A DNA stretch of 32,803 bases from the NCBI GenBank assembly GCA_016287765.1, contig JAEEWS010000032.1, positions 1 to 32,803 of the forward strand. The letters are read 5' to 3'. The notes below the pieces were generated by a model that searched no databases, was not told the DNA's origin, and saw only the letters and a program-made list of their open reading frames with translations. Shown here one piece after another: positions 9,913 to 17,153 of this stretch. Position 1 is the stretch's first letter, and each line of letters opens with the position of its first letter. Source of the stretch: Lachnospiraceae bacterium (GTDB lineage: Bacteria > Bacillota_A > Clostridia > Lachnospirales > Lachnospiraceae). A program made the position numbers and the translations under genes.

Positions 9913-9954
9913 TGCACAATTTGGTGCATATTTTTTGTGCATAATGCACAAAAA
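9913..9954. promoter_or_regulatory. Cluster of TGCAC/GTGCA operator half-sites
   Basis: Four half-sites TGCAC, GTGCA, GTGCA, TGCAC begin at 9913, 9924, 9937 and 9945. The last two form a perfect 11-bp-arm palindrome about a single A (9932-9954, core TTGTGCATAATGCACAA). The cluster starts 10 bp upstream of the -35 box, the position expected of an activator site or an upstream repressor site. Confidence 0.6.
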
Positions 9955-10040
9955 TATAGAATTGTATATATTTGTTTTTGAAAAACAATCGTTATTAACC
10001 CACAAAAACCTCCCTTCTGTACGCCCCTCCTTTTAATTAT

Positions 10041-10080
10041 AAAAAATATGGCCTGCGAAAGATTAACTTTCGCGAGCCAT
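10041..10080 (-). terminator. Rho-independent terminator after rsmI
   Basis: On the minus strand ATGGC pairs with GCCAT and GCGAAAG with CTTTCGC around an AATTA-type loop (10048-10080), followed directly by ATTTTTTAT (10041-10047). It ends the housekeeping block and separates it from the promoter of the 613-aa gene. Confidence 0.85.
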
Positions 10081-10109
10081 ACTTGAACATTTCAGGTATA
10101 TATATTCTT

Positions 10110-10940
10110 TTATCCTATCAAAGCGTTATAGACATCCCTTTTTGAGATCCCCCTGTCCTGAGCCGCCGCCTTCATTGCTTCTTTTTTGTCCATGCCCTTA
10201 TCCATATACATTTTCACATGATCTTCCAGTGAGATATCTTCCCACTTTCCTCTGGCCTCTTCCTCCAGTTCCTCAAAGGAACGGCCCCTGATCACCAGCA
10301 CATATTCGCCTTTGGGCTCATTTGCCGTAAAGTAGGCAATGTGAGCGGATATTGTACCCTCATAGGAATTTTCATGCTTTTTGGTAAGCTCCTTGGTAAC
10401 AGTCATCTGCCTGTCCCCCAGCTCCTCAAGCAGCAATTGCAGGGTTTTTACGAGTCTGTGGGGTGCTTCGTACATTACTATGGTACGTGTCTCTTCCTTT
10501 AATTCATCCAGTACTTTTCTGCATTCCTTTTTGTCCGTAGGCAAAAATGCCTCAAAGCAAAACCTGCGGGTAGGAAGTCCTGACATTGTAAGCGCCGTTA
10601 TGCAGGCACAGGCTCCGGGCACAGAAGTCACCTGTATCCCCGCCGCTCTTGCCTGTTTCACCAGTTCTTCCCCCGGATCCGAGATCCCGGGAGTTCCCGC
10701 ATCGGTAATAACCGCCACGTCTTTTCCTTCGAGCATTTGTTCCACCAGCTCTTTAGCCTTTTCCACCTTGTTAAATTCATGGTAGGCTGTCATGGGGGTA
10801 TGAATGTCATAATGATTCAATAGTTTTATACTGTTTCTCGTGTCTTCAGCAGCGATCAGATCAACATTTTTCAAAATATTTATCACCCTGAAGGTCATAT
10901 CTTCAAGATTTCCTATGGGCGTAGCGCACAAATAAAGCAT
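10110..10940 (-). CDS. rsmI: 16S rRNA 2'-O-ribose C1402 methyltransferase RsmI
   Basis: Cytoplasmic SAM-dependent enzyme (276 aa) that 2'-O-methylates C1402 of 16S rRNA in the decoding centre. Family hallmarks are the opening LYLCATPIGNLEDMTFRVI, the AAEDTRNS stretch, VITDAGTPGISDPG, and the C-terminal helical domain ending ISKRDVYNALIG; length is normal. The ribosome binding site is weak (GGGAAAAGAT). Just upstream, arms CAGGCG/CGCCTG (10954-10981) could form a leader hairpin near the start. In Bacillus this gene follows yabB/yazA closely; here a 486-bp non-coding spacer separates it from the trmN6-like gene, so it may need its own promoter, which I could not identify. Confidence 0.96.
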   Translation of the reverse strand: MLYLCATPIGNLEDMTFRVINILKNVDLIAAEDTRNSIKLLNHYDIHTPMTAYHEFNKVEKAKELVEQMLEGKDVAVITDAGTPGISDPGEELVKQARAAGIQVTSVPGACACITALTMSGLPTRRFCFEAFLPTDKKECRKVLDELKEETRTIVMYEAPHRLVKTLQLLLEELGDRQMTVTKELTKKHENSYEGTISAHIAYFTANEPKGEYVLVIRGRSFEELEEEARGKWEDISLEDHVKMYMDKGMDKKEAMKAAAQDRGISKRDVYNALIG

Positions 10941-11069
10941 ATCTTTTCCCGACCAGGCGCGTGAAACCCGCTTGCCGCCTGCCTTTCCTCGATTTTTATG
11001 TTTTGTTCATTATTTTTATTATTTTTCCAATTTTGTTAATTTTTTGTTGGACTTTTGTTGTACTTAAAA

Positions 11070-11155
11070 TGGTAGAATGCACTTGTTAGAAATTAAACCC
11101 CTCATAAGCCCAAGTCCTCGATCGGAGTTCCCCTCTCTGGTCGGGGCATTTTTTT
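11070..11155 (+). ncRNA. Candidate small RNA with its own promoter and terminator
   Basis: On the plus strand, opposite to the flanking genes, an extended -10 element (TG at 11070-11071 and TAGAAT at 11073-11078) predicts a start near 11085. About 70 nt later GATCGGAG (11120-11127) can pair over all 8 positions, including wobbles, with CTCTGGTC (11135-11142). The loop CCCC (11130-11133) can pair with GGGG (11143-11146), an H-type pseudoknot or alternative hairpin, before T7 at 11149-11155. No clear -35 box is seen, and no reading frame fits. Family unknown; I do not match it to a known riboswitch. Confidence 0.4.
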
Positions 11156-11409
11156 GATAAGCGCGAGTAAATAGTTAAGAAGCGTCTGCAAGCATCTCTT
11201 CGCTTGCGAGACGCTTTTTAACTATTTACGAACCAAACAGTAATGAGGAAGTAGGCGCAGCGCGCCGGATTCCGAATTGCTGTTTAGCGATTTCGGGAGT
11301 GCGCAGCACGGAGAAATCGCGTCGCGCTTATCAAAAACGAAACTCCGCTCTTTCTGCTTTATCCTCCGGATAAAGCCCTCAAGAAATCCGCGCAACGCGC
11401 CGGATTTCC
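11120..11409. repeat. Large multi-stem palindromic element of unknown family
   Basis: Non-coding spacer filled with nested inverted repeats. Outer arms TTTTTGATAAGCGCGA (11151-11166) and its exact complement (11322-11337) enclose a 63-nt hairpin (11167-11229, arms of 27-28 nt with one mismatch and one bulge), an AAACAG/CTGTTT pair (11235-11240, 11280-11285), and GCGATTTC/GAAATCGC (11287-11294, 11313-11320) with GTGC/GCAC inside. CGGAGTT (11123-11129) and AACTCCG (11341-11347) extend it outward. Two more hairpins follow: GCTTTATCC/GGATAAAGC (11356-11376) and GAAATCCG/CGGATTTC (11383-11408). GCGCArCGCGCCGGATTyC occurs twice (11255, 11390). It could be an inserted non-autonomous mobile repeat or a structured RNA. 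Confidence 0.6.
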
Positions 11410-11426
11410 TCTTCTATTAAATCTTA

Positions 11427-12143
11427 CTAAAACCCATAATCCCTTTTTATCTCTTCCGTATACGCGTCCTTCTCTTCGTATATGATAAGCGGCGCGTCGA
11501 TCTTTATCCCGCTTTTTCCCCCTTTGACTCCCGCCGCCAGTATCATATTGGGTTCCTTATCCGCATAGGGATAGACCACTCGAAGTTCCTTGGGTTCTAT
11601 CTTATATTTCTGCATCATCGCAAAGATCTCCGCAAGTCTGAAAGGCTTGTGGACCATATATATCCTTCCGTTGGTCTTGAGTACCGCAGATGCTTCCCTT
11701 ACCACGTCCTCCAGAGTACAGAGTATCTCGTGTCTGGCAATGGCTTTTGCGTCCTCCGGATTCATCTCTCCGTGGCCTGCGGTCATATAGGGCGGATTTA
11801 CCGTAACAACATCAAAGGAAGCCTTTCCGAAAATCCGGGATGCTTCCTTTATGTCACCTGTCACTATATTTATTTTTTCTTCCAGAGAATTCATGGCCAC
11901 ACTTCTTCTCGCCATGTCTGCACTTTCGGGCTGGATCTCCAGGGCAGAAAAATGCTCCGCTTGGGTCTTTGCGGACATCAAAAGCGGAAGTATTCCCGTG
12001 CCTGTTCCCATATCCAGCACCTTTTCTCCGGGTTTGGCTTTTGCAAAGCCGGAAAGGAGCACAGCGTCCATGCCAAAGCAAAAACGCCCCGTGTCCTGTA
12101 TTATCTTAAGACCGTTCCTTTGAAGGTCATCAATTCTTTCCAT
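11427..12143 (-). CDS. trmN6: tRNA1(Val) adenine-N6 methyltransferase-like protein (TrmN6/YabB)
   Basis: Cytoplasmic class I SAM methyltransferase (238 aa), homologous to B. subtilis YabB and E. coli TrmN6 (YfiC), which methylates A37 of tRNA1(Val). The SAM-binding loop VLDMGTGTGILPLL is at about 42-55, and the base-methylating NPPY motif at 116-119 marks an N6-adenine (or amino) methylase. The opening IQDTGRFCFGMDAVLLSGF is typical of the family. GAGGAT precedes the ATG by 6 nt and overlaps the end of ricT; the ricT stop is 3 nt upstream. Its position after ricT matches the yaaT-yabA-yabB order of Bacillus, with yabA missing. Substrate is inferred from family. Confidence 0.9.
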   Translation of the reverse strand: MERIDDLQRNGLKIIQDTGRFCFGMDAVLLSGFAKAKPGEKVLDMGTGTGILPLLMSAKTQAEHFSALEIQPESADMARRSVAMNSLEEKINIVTGDIKEASRIFGKASFDVVTVNPPYMTAGHGEMNPEDAKAIARHEILCTLEDVVREASAVLKTNGRIYMVHKPFRLAEIFAMMQKYKIEPKELRVVYPYADKEPNMILAAGVKGGKSGIKIDAPLIIYEEKDAYTEEIKRDYGF

Positions 12144-12146
12144 TGA

Positions 12147-13058
12147 CTAATCCTCATCCAGTCTTGACTTGCCCTCTTTTCTTTCAAGAGCTTCCAACGC
12201 CTTCAGTTCGGAGGACTCACCCTCCTTATTATCTTTACGCTTTCTGGGCTTGAATTCAAGATCGCAAGCATCGTAATCCTTGAGTTCCCTTTCGTCATCT
12301 CCGGTTTCCACAAGAACACGCACCTTTTGCTTAAGGACATATAAACTCTGAACCGTTCCTTTAAGGCCCTCTTTTGTGGTTACCTTTTCTCCCACTGCGG
12401 GAAGGCGGCTGTTCAGGTCTTCATATGCTTCTTCCTCATTCTTTAAGCAGCACATGAGTCTTCCGCAAACGCCGGAGATCTTTGTGGGATTCAGGGAAAG
12501 GCTCTGTTCCTTTGCCATTTTAATGGAAACGGGAGCAAAATCAGCCATGTAGGAATGGCAGCAAAGGGGTCTGCCGCAAATTCCTATGCCTCCCAGGATC
12601 TTTGCTTCATCTCTGACACCCACCTGACGAAGCTCTATCCTTGTCCTGAATACCGATGCCAGATCTTTTACCAGCTCACGGAAATCCACACGTCCGTCTG
12701 CCGTAAAATAGAAGAGCAGTTTGTTTCCGTCAAAAGTGTATTCGCAGCCTATGAGCTTCATTTCAAGGTTTCTGGCCTGTATCTTCTGAATGCAGGTCTT
12801 AAAAGCTTCTTTTTCCTTAACACGGTTATTGGATTCCGTGATCTCATCTTCCGGAGTTGCTATTCTCATAACGGGTTTCAGGGGCTGAACGATCTTTTCT
12901 TCTTCGATCTCTCTGGGTCCCATGACCACATAGCCGTATTCCACGCCTCTGGCAGTCTCCACAATAACACTGCCTCCCTGTTTTATATCAAGATCCTGGG
13001 GGTCAAAGTAGTACACTTTTCCCGCCTGTCTGAATCTAACGCCTATAACCTTTATCAT
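12147..13058 (-). CDS. ricT: PSP1-domain protein RicT (YaaT), Y-complex subunit
   Basis: Cytoplasmic protein (303 aa), homologue of B. subtilis RicT. There it forms the Y-complex with RicA and RicF, carries [4Fe-4S] clusters and assists RNase Y in mRNA maturation. The PSP1 core contains the double cysteine motifs CGRPLCC (Cys161, 166, 167) and CGRLMCC (Cys198, 203, 204), which are conserved cluster ligands. The C-terminus (about 265-303) is highly charged and probably disordered. AGGAGGT-like site 6 nt before the ATG. It lies between holB and trmN6, the classic Firmicutes order. A long hairpin (13076-13121) sits in the 77-bp gap before it. RicA and RicF genes are not in the window. Confidence 0.95.
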   Translation of the reverse strand: MIKVIGVRFRQAGKVYYFDPQDLDIKQGGSVIVETARGVEYGYVVMGPREIEEEKIVQPLKPVMRIATPEDEITESNNRVKEKEAFKTCIQKIQARNLEMKLIGCEYTFDGNKLLFYFTADGRVDFRELVKDLASVFRTRIELRQVGVRDEAKILGGIGICGRPLCCHSYMADFAPVSIKMAKEQSLSLNPTKISGVCGRLMCCLKNEEEAYEDLNSRLPAVGEKVTTKEGLKGTVQSLYVLKQKVRVLVETGDDERELKDYDACDLEFKPRKRKDNKEGESSELKALEALERKEGKSRLDED

Positions 13059-13075
13059 CTATAACCTCCATTTTT

Positions 13076-13121
13076 GGCATGAGGTGTCAGCCCGTATTCC
13101 GGCTGACGGAGCCCTGATGCC
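13076..13121 (-). other. Stem-loop in the holB-ricT gap
   Basis: Outer arms GGCATGAGG / CCTGATGCC (one mismatch) and inner arms GTCAGCC / GGCTGAC around an 8-nt loop. There is no following T run in either direction. It lies immediately before the ricT ribosome binding site and could modulate ricT translation or mRNA processing. Confidence 0.5.
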
Positions 13122-13135
13122 TGTATTACCTGTAT

Positions 13136-14125
13136 TTATTTATTATCTCTGAATGCAAGCATCATTACCATGAGAGCACTTTCCACATTAACATTTACCC
13201 TCATCCGATCTCTGAACTGCGCGATCGCCTGCAGCTTCCCGGAGATCTCTTCGTAACTGAAAAGCGACGACTGCCTGTAGAGTTCTCTTTGATCTTCCTT
13301 AAAATACACATTGTCCGTTCTGTCAGTGGATCTGACCACCAGCAGATCTCTGTACCACATTTCTGCGAGAGACAGGCGTTCGGCCAGATTTTCCTTGTCA
13401 TCTGCCCATTCCTTGGCCATAGCATATATTTCCCCGGCATTCATGGAATCAAACTTTTGCAGGGCCCTCAGCACCTCGCCTTTAAGCATTGAAAACTCAT
13501 CAGATGCCGCAAATTCTATTGCTCTGCCGATAACTCCGTCAGAAAACCCCGCTGCCAGATCCGCCATATATTCGGAAGTGCCGTACTTATCCTTTAAAAG
13601 GGCAGCGATCCCGGTGCTGTTGACAGAACGTATGCTTAGCAGAATACATCTGGAAAGAATGGTGGGAAGCAAAAAGCCGGGATTGGTGACCAAAAGCATT
13701 ATCACCGCGTACTCCGGAGGCTCCTCTATGGTCTTAAGCATGGCATTCTGAGCCTGAGCATTCATTTTTTCCGCTTCATCTATGATATAGATCTTCCGGG
13801 GCCGCGCATAGGGCTTGATGGCAATATCCGAATTCAGCTGTACCCTGATCTCGTCAACGGAGATCACGTTGGGCTTTTCGTGAGTTATGTATTTTATATC
13901 GGGATTGTTCCCGGACAACGCCTGTTTACATGAACGGCACATGCCGCAGGGCTCGGTTCCGCCTTCCTCGCATTGGATGGCCATTGCATAGGTATTCGCA
14001 AGGAGCTTTTTGCCGCTTCCCTTTTCACCCGCTATTATGTAGGCGTGAGAGATCTTACCGTCGCGAATGGCGCTCTTCATATGCTCTACTATATGTTCTT
14101 GTCCGATTATATCCCTGAAACTCAT
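13136..14125 (-). CDS. holB: DNA polymerase III delta' subunit
   Basis: Clamp-loader subunit of the replicative polymerase (329 aa), an AAA+ protein. The Walker A region is GEKGSGKK (33-40). A four-cysteine zinc module follows (Cys52, 60, 63, 66, in CxxxxxxxCGMCRSC). The Walker B-like stretch is IYIIDEAEKMN, and the arginine-finger SRC motif occurs in LPTILSRCILL. The C-terminal helical region (about 210-329) fits the collar domain. Unlike E. coli delta', the P-loop appears intact in sequence, so ATP binding is possible. Its ATG overlaps the yaaR stop (ATGA). Gene order yaaR-holB-ricT is conserved in Firmicutes. Confidence 0.95.
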   Translation of the reverse strand: MSFRDIIGQEHIVEHMKSAIRDGKISHAYIIAGEKGSGKKLLANTYAMAIQCEEGGTEPCGMCRSCKQALSGNNPDIKYITHEKPNVISVDEIRVQLNSDIAIKPYARPRKIYIIDEAEKMNAQAQNAMLKTIEEPPEYAVIMLLVTNPGFLLPTILSRCILLSIRSVNSTGIAALLKDKYGTSEYMADLAAGFSDGVIGRAIEFAASDEFSMLKGEVLRALQKFDSMNAGEIYAMAKEWADDKENLAERLSLAEMWYRDLLVVRSTDRTDNVYFKEDQRELYRQSSLFSYEEISGKLQAIAQFRDRMRVNVNVESALMVMMLAFRDNK

Positions 14126-14565
14126 GTTAAAATATCCAAAAGCAGGCCTCTGATCTCATCGATCTTACCGAGGATCACAAGGTGGTCTTTTTCCTCTTTC
14201 AATAGCTCGGCAGTCAATTCGTCCAGATTTTGATCGATCAGCTTTATCATACCGTAAACTCTGTGTCTTCCTCGTTTATCCAGGAAGTTTTCACGCTGGA
14301 ATTTATGTGACCGGGATACGACTTCATTCATGAACTCTCTGATAAGGGCACGATACTGCTTCATGTCCCGCACATCCATATGCTTGGCGATCTTTTTGCC
14401 TTCATCGGTAATGTCCATTACAAGACCGGACAGCTTTTCCTGAAGCGCAGTATCCTCTATCTTGCTCATGAGCGTAAATTCAAATGCCTCAGAAGGAGCC
14501 GGGGCATTTGGTTTTACATCCGTCATATTCACCTGTTGTGCCTGATTTACTTTGTTGATATCCAT
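14122..14565 (-). CDS. yaaR: YaaR family protein (DUF327)
   Basis: Small, mostly helical cytoplasmic protein (147 aa) of the YaaR/DUF327 family, function unknown. Residues about 1-28 are polar and likely disordered (VNQAQQVNMTDVKPNAPAP). The rest holds long amphipathic helices with the family-like stretch RALIREFMNEVVSRSHKF and a basic RGRHRVYGMIKLID segment. The start codon lies inside the upstream kinase-like gene (19-bp overlap) with AGAGGAAA as ribosome binding site. Its stop overlaps the holB start. The consistent position next to holB across Firmicutes suggests a link to replication or DNA metabolism, but this is only contextual. Confidence 0.88.
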   Translation of the reverse strand: MDINKVNQAQQVNMTDVKPNAPAPSEAFEFTLMSKIEDTALQEKLSGLVMDITDEGKKIAKHMDVRDMKQYRALIREFMNEVVSRSHKFQRENFLDKRGRHRVYGMIKLIDQNLDELTAELLKEEKDHLVILGKIDEIRGLLLDILT

Positions 14566-15131
14566 GCAACAATTTCCTCTAAGCAGCGAGAAAGATCATC
14601 ATTTACAAATCTTTTTGTAACGCCGAGCCTATTGAGCTCGCTTTCCGAGAAATCTCTTTCGTCTGCGAGATACCGTCTGCATACCTCGGAATAACCGGGA
14701 GTTCCTTGTTTTCTTTCTCTTTCGATGGCTCTGGAAAGTCTGGTATAGTCATCCACATAGGTATAGATCGGAACCACCCTGTCCTCTCCGAAATGATCTC
14801 TGATCTGCTCATAACCCGCAAGGGTGGTGATCATCATATAATCATTTTTATCAAGGTCGATCTGTCCGTCATCTGCGGTAAAATACCACCAAGGTCCGTA
14901 AACCGTATCATATCTTCGGATCTCAAGGATCTTTCCTTCCTTTTGCATACGATCTTTTTCAGCAGCATTTACAAAATAGTATTCAATGCCGTCTGTCTCT
15001 CCCGGTCTTATGGGCCGTGTAGTATAAAGGATCACATTTTTAAATCTGCCCTCAAATCTTTCAAGCAGCTTTTTGTAAACTGTGTCCTTCCCGGTTGCAC
15101 TTTTTCCCATTACCGCATATATCTTACCCAT
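14547..15131 (-). CDS. Guanylate kinase-like P-loop protein
   Basis: Cytoplasmic nucleotide kinase-like protein (194 aa) of the guanylate kinase family. The P-loop is GKSATGKDT (9-17), slightly divergent from the usual GPSGxGKxT. The GMP-binding segment TTRPIRPGETDGIEYYF is well conserved. The C-terminal lid and helices include SRAIERERKQG. The start at 15131 is chosen because GGAGAA precedes it and the P-loop then sits at the expected position; a longer frame from 15185 lacks a site. It heads the yaaR-holB-ricT-trmN6 operon, in the place where Bacillus carries tmk. Because of the divergent P-loop it may be a paralogue rather than the main Gmk. Confidence 0.82.
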   Translation of the reverse strand: MGKIYAVMGKSATGKDTVYKKLLERFEGRFKNVILYTTRPIRPGETDGIEYYFVNAAEKDRMQKEGKILEIRRYDTVYGPWWYFTADDGQIDLDKNDYMMITTLAGYEQIRDHFGEDRVVPIYTYVDDYTRLSRAIERERKQGTPGYSEVCRRYLADERDFSESELNRLGVTKRFVNDDLSRCLEEIVAWISTK

Positions 15132-15175
15132 TATACTGTTCTCCAAAGTGTGAAGATTAGCTAAAGCCACCCTAT

Positions 15176-15204
15176 ATGATAACATAATTCCCGAAAGTTG
15201 TCAT
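15176..15204 (-). promoter_or_regulatory. Promoter of the kinase-yaaR-holB operon
   Basis: Minus-strand ATGACA (15204-15199), 17-bp spacer, TATCAT (15181-15176) preceded by TGT, an extended -10. It diverges from the MFS gene promoter about 20 bp away. Confidence 0.6.
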
Positions 15205-15224
15205 TATCTTGGCACCCATTTTTG

Positions 15225-15253
15225 TTTGCTATCTTTTTTTAATATGCTATAAT
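15225..15253 (+). promoter_or_regulatory. Promoter of the MFS transporter gene
   Basis: TTTGCT (15225-15230), 17-bp spacer, consensus TATAAT (15248-15253) with an extended TGC in front. The leader is about 30 nt and contains GGAGGAGG 9 nt before the ATG. Confidence 0.75.
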
Positions 15254-15288
15254 CAAATTAAATATTACCCTTTGGAGGAGGTTATTTT

Positions 15289-16713
15289 ATGGAGTTAAAA
15301 CTCAATTACAGAAGAACGTTTTTGATAGGGTTTGCGTTCTTCGGGATCCTGTTGTTGTGGCAAGTTTATGATTCATGGTGCCCCACCTTCCTTACGGATA
15401 TCTTTGCCAGGAACATGTACGGACAGACTTCTGCCGAACTCAAGGCTGCGGGAGATTCAAGCCATATATTGAGAGTTCAATGGCTGGTAGGTATCGTCAT
15501 GGCCTGTGATAATCTGGCCGCCCTGATCCTGCTTCCCATCTTCGGAAGTCTTTCGGACAAGACTAAAACTCCCATCGGAAAAAGAATGCCTTATATTCTT
15601 ACCGGAACCTTTGTTGCAGCTATCGCATTCCCCTTCATACCCCTTTTCTTCCATAATAACAATGTGGCCGGTATGGTGATCATGATGGCGATCGTTCTCA
15701 TGTTTATGATGATGTATCGTAACCCTGCGGTAGCGCTCATGCCTGATATAACTCCCAAGCCTCTTCGTGCAAGAGCAAACGGTATCATTAATATCATGGG
15801 CTATTTCGGCGGTGCTTTTGCCACAGTCCTTGGTATATTCTTAAAGCTTTCCAATTACATCAACGTACCCGACAGTGCAAGAAAGCTTTATATCATCGAA
15901 GTTCCTTTTATCATCGCTTCGGTACTTATGGTCATCTCCGCTCTCGTTCTCTTCTTTACCGTCAGGGAAAATAAGGTCCTGGAAGAAATACAGGACGAAC
16001 TGGAAGAAGGCGAAAAGCAGGCAGCCATTGCCACTCCCGTGGATGATAACAAGCCCATGTCCAAGGAAAACAAAAATATGCTCATTGCGATCCTTGTGGC
16101 CGAATTCCTTTGGTTCATGGCTGATAACGGCATCGGAACCTATATCGGAAACTATGTTATTTACTATCTTAATTCCGCATCAAGCACAACCATGATCCTT
16201 ACCATTATCGGTGGTGTGGCTTCTGTTGCGGGATTTGCCATCGCAGGTATCATTGCGGATAAGATCGGTCGTAAATGGACCATCGCTTCCGGTCTCTGTG
16301 TTACCATGCTGGGTATCCTCTGTATGAGCCTTGTGGGACCCACAAATAAAGTTACCGGTCCCAACGGCGAATTCGCATTCCCCGTACTGCTCTATGTGGT
16401 TTGGGTATTTAAAGGCTTTGGAATGGCTCTGGTTCACAACTGTTCCTTCCCTATGGTGGTGGAGCTTTGCTCATCCAAGAAGATCGGAAAATTCACGGGC
16501 TTCTACTATACAGCAAGCATGGCTTCCCAGACGGTTACTCCCGTGCTTATAGGCCTTATCTTCAGAGTAAGCCTTGCATGGCGCGCACTTCCTGTTTATG
16601 CATGCATAGCCTATGGCTTCAGTGCTGTAGTGTTCATCCTCTTTGTTAAGAATATCAAAGCAAAGAAGATAGGAAATGCCAAGGGAATAGATGCGCTGGG
16701 CGACAATGACTGA
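15289..16713 (+). CDS. MFS transporter, SLC45/GPH sugar-transporter-like
   Basis: Integral membrane transporter (474 aa) with about 12 hydrophobic segments. The loop between helices 2 and 3 carries GSLSDKTKTPIGKRMPYILTG, a signature shared by SLC45-like and GPH sugar:cation symporters. The central hydrophilic loop is at about 225-262 (acidic EEIQDELEEGEKQ). A second MFS loop IADKIGRKWT starts the C-terminal half. The opening YRRTFLIGFAFFGILLLWQVYDSW is typical of Lachnospiraceae members. It is the only clear plus-strand protein gene, with its own strong promoter and terminator, so it is a single-gene unit. Substrate is unknown; a di- or oligosaccharide is likely by family. Confidence 0.9.
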   Translation: MELKLNYRRTFLIGFAFFGILLLWQVYDSWCPTFLTDIFARNMYGQTSAELKAAGDSSHILRVQWLVGIVMACDNLAALILLPIFGSLSDKTKTPIGKRMPYILTGTFVAAIAFPFIPLFFHNNNVAGMVIMMAIVLMFMMMYRNPAVALMPDITPKPLRARANGIINIMGYFGGAFATVLGIFLKLSNYINVPDSARKLYIIEVPFIIASVLMVISALVLFFTVRENKVLEEIQDELEEGEKQAAIATPVDDNKPMSKENKNMLIAILVAEFLWFMADNGIGTYIGNYVIYYLNSASSTTMILTIIGGVASVAGFAIAGIIADKIGRKWTIASGLCVTMLGILCMSLVGPTNKVTGPNGEFAFPVLLYVVWVFKGFGMALVHNCSFPMVVELCSSKKIGKFTGFYYTASMASQTVTPVLIGLIFRVSLAWRALPVYACIAYGFSAVVFILFVKNIKAKKIGNAKGIDALGDND

Positions 16714-16750
16714 TAGACCGGTCAGGACCTACCCTGCTCCTTAAGTAAAA

Positions 16751-16793
16751 AAATTAATGTGACTCTGAGAGCTCAGAGTCACTTATTTTTTAT
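16751..16793. terminator. Bidirectional terminator after MFS gene
   Basis: A perfect 10-bp stem GTGACTCTGA / TCAGAGTCAC (16759-16768, 16773-16782) with loop GAGC, followed on plus by TTATTTTTTATTT. An A run at 16747-16753 gives a T tract on the minus side too. Confidence 0.88.
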
Positions 16794-16817
16794 TTATGCG
16801 TTCCTCAAAAAGAGTAC

Positions 16818-16861
16818 AAAAAAAAGTTCCTTCCCAACTGATCTAACAGCCAAAAAAGAAC
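16818..16861 (-). terminator. Terminator of tRNA-Lys
   Basis: On the minus strand GTTCTTTTT (16861-16853) can pair, using wobbles, with GGAAGGAAC (16834-16826). TGGCTG/CAGTTG extends the stem inside, and a T8 tract (complement of the A run at 16818-16825) follows. Confidence 0.7.
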
Positions 16862-16869
16862 CTTCCACA

Positions 16870-16942
16870 TGCATCTCCAGGGGCTCGAACCCTGGACACC
16901 CTGATTAAGAGTCAGGTGCTCTACCAGCTGAGCTAGAGATGC
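16870..16942 (-). tRNA. tRNA-Lys (CTT)
   Basis: Cloverleaf on the minus strand with acceptor GCATCTC/GAGATGC, T arm GTTCGAG and anticodon loop CTCTTAA, giving CTT. Length is 73 nt including discriminator A; CCA is not encoded. Confidence 0.96.
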
Positions 16943-16983
16943 TTATCGCTTATCGTTACGGCGTTTCGCCGAACGCAAGTGGT

Positions 16984-17012
16984 ATATTACCACGGTAAAA
17001 AGCATTTGTCAA
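16984..17012 (-). promoter_or_regulatory. Promoter of tRNA-Lys
   Basis: Consensus TTGACA (17012-17007), 17-bp spacer and TAATAT (16989-16984) on the minus strand, about 35 bp before the mature 5' end. Confidence 0.88.
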
Positions 17013-17075
17013 CAATAATTTTCAAAGAAAATCAAAAAATTTTAAGCCGGGTCAGGGCATCACTGCCGGGCATGA

Positions 17076-17125
17076 TAAAAAACATGCTAAACCTCCTGAG
17101 ATCAGGCTTTCTGAAGTTTAGCACG
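17076..17125 (-). terminator. Terminator of the surE-carboxypeptidase operon
   Basis: On the minus strand GCTAAAC/GTTTAGC arms (with GTG/CATG extension) enclose a second stem CCTGA/TCAGG, followed by TTTTTTAT. It ends the long glycosyltransferase-to-carboxypeptidase transcript. CCGG-TCA-rich inverted arms further out (17047 and 17137 area) may lengthen the structure. Confidence 0.85.
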
Positions 17126-17153
17126 TTTTATATCCTTGACCGGTAACTAAAAG

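Noticed and set aside
10941..11426. CRISPR array or prophage att site in the spacer
   Set aside because: Repeats are inverted and nested, not evenly spaced direct repeats; no cas or integrase gene nearby.
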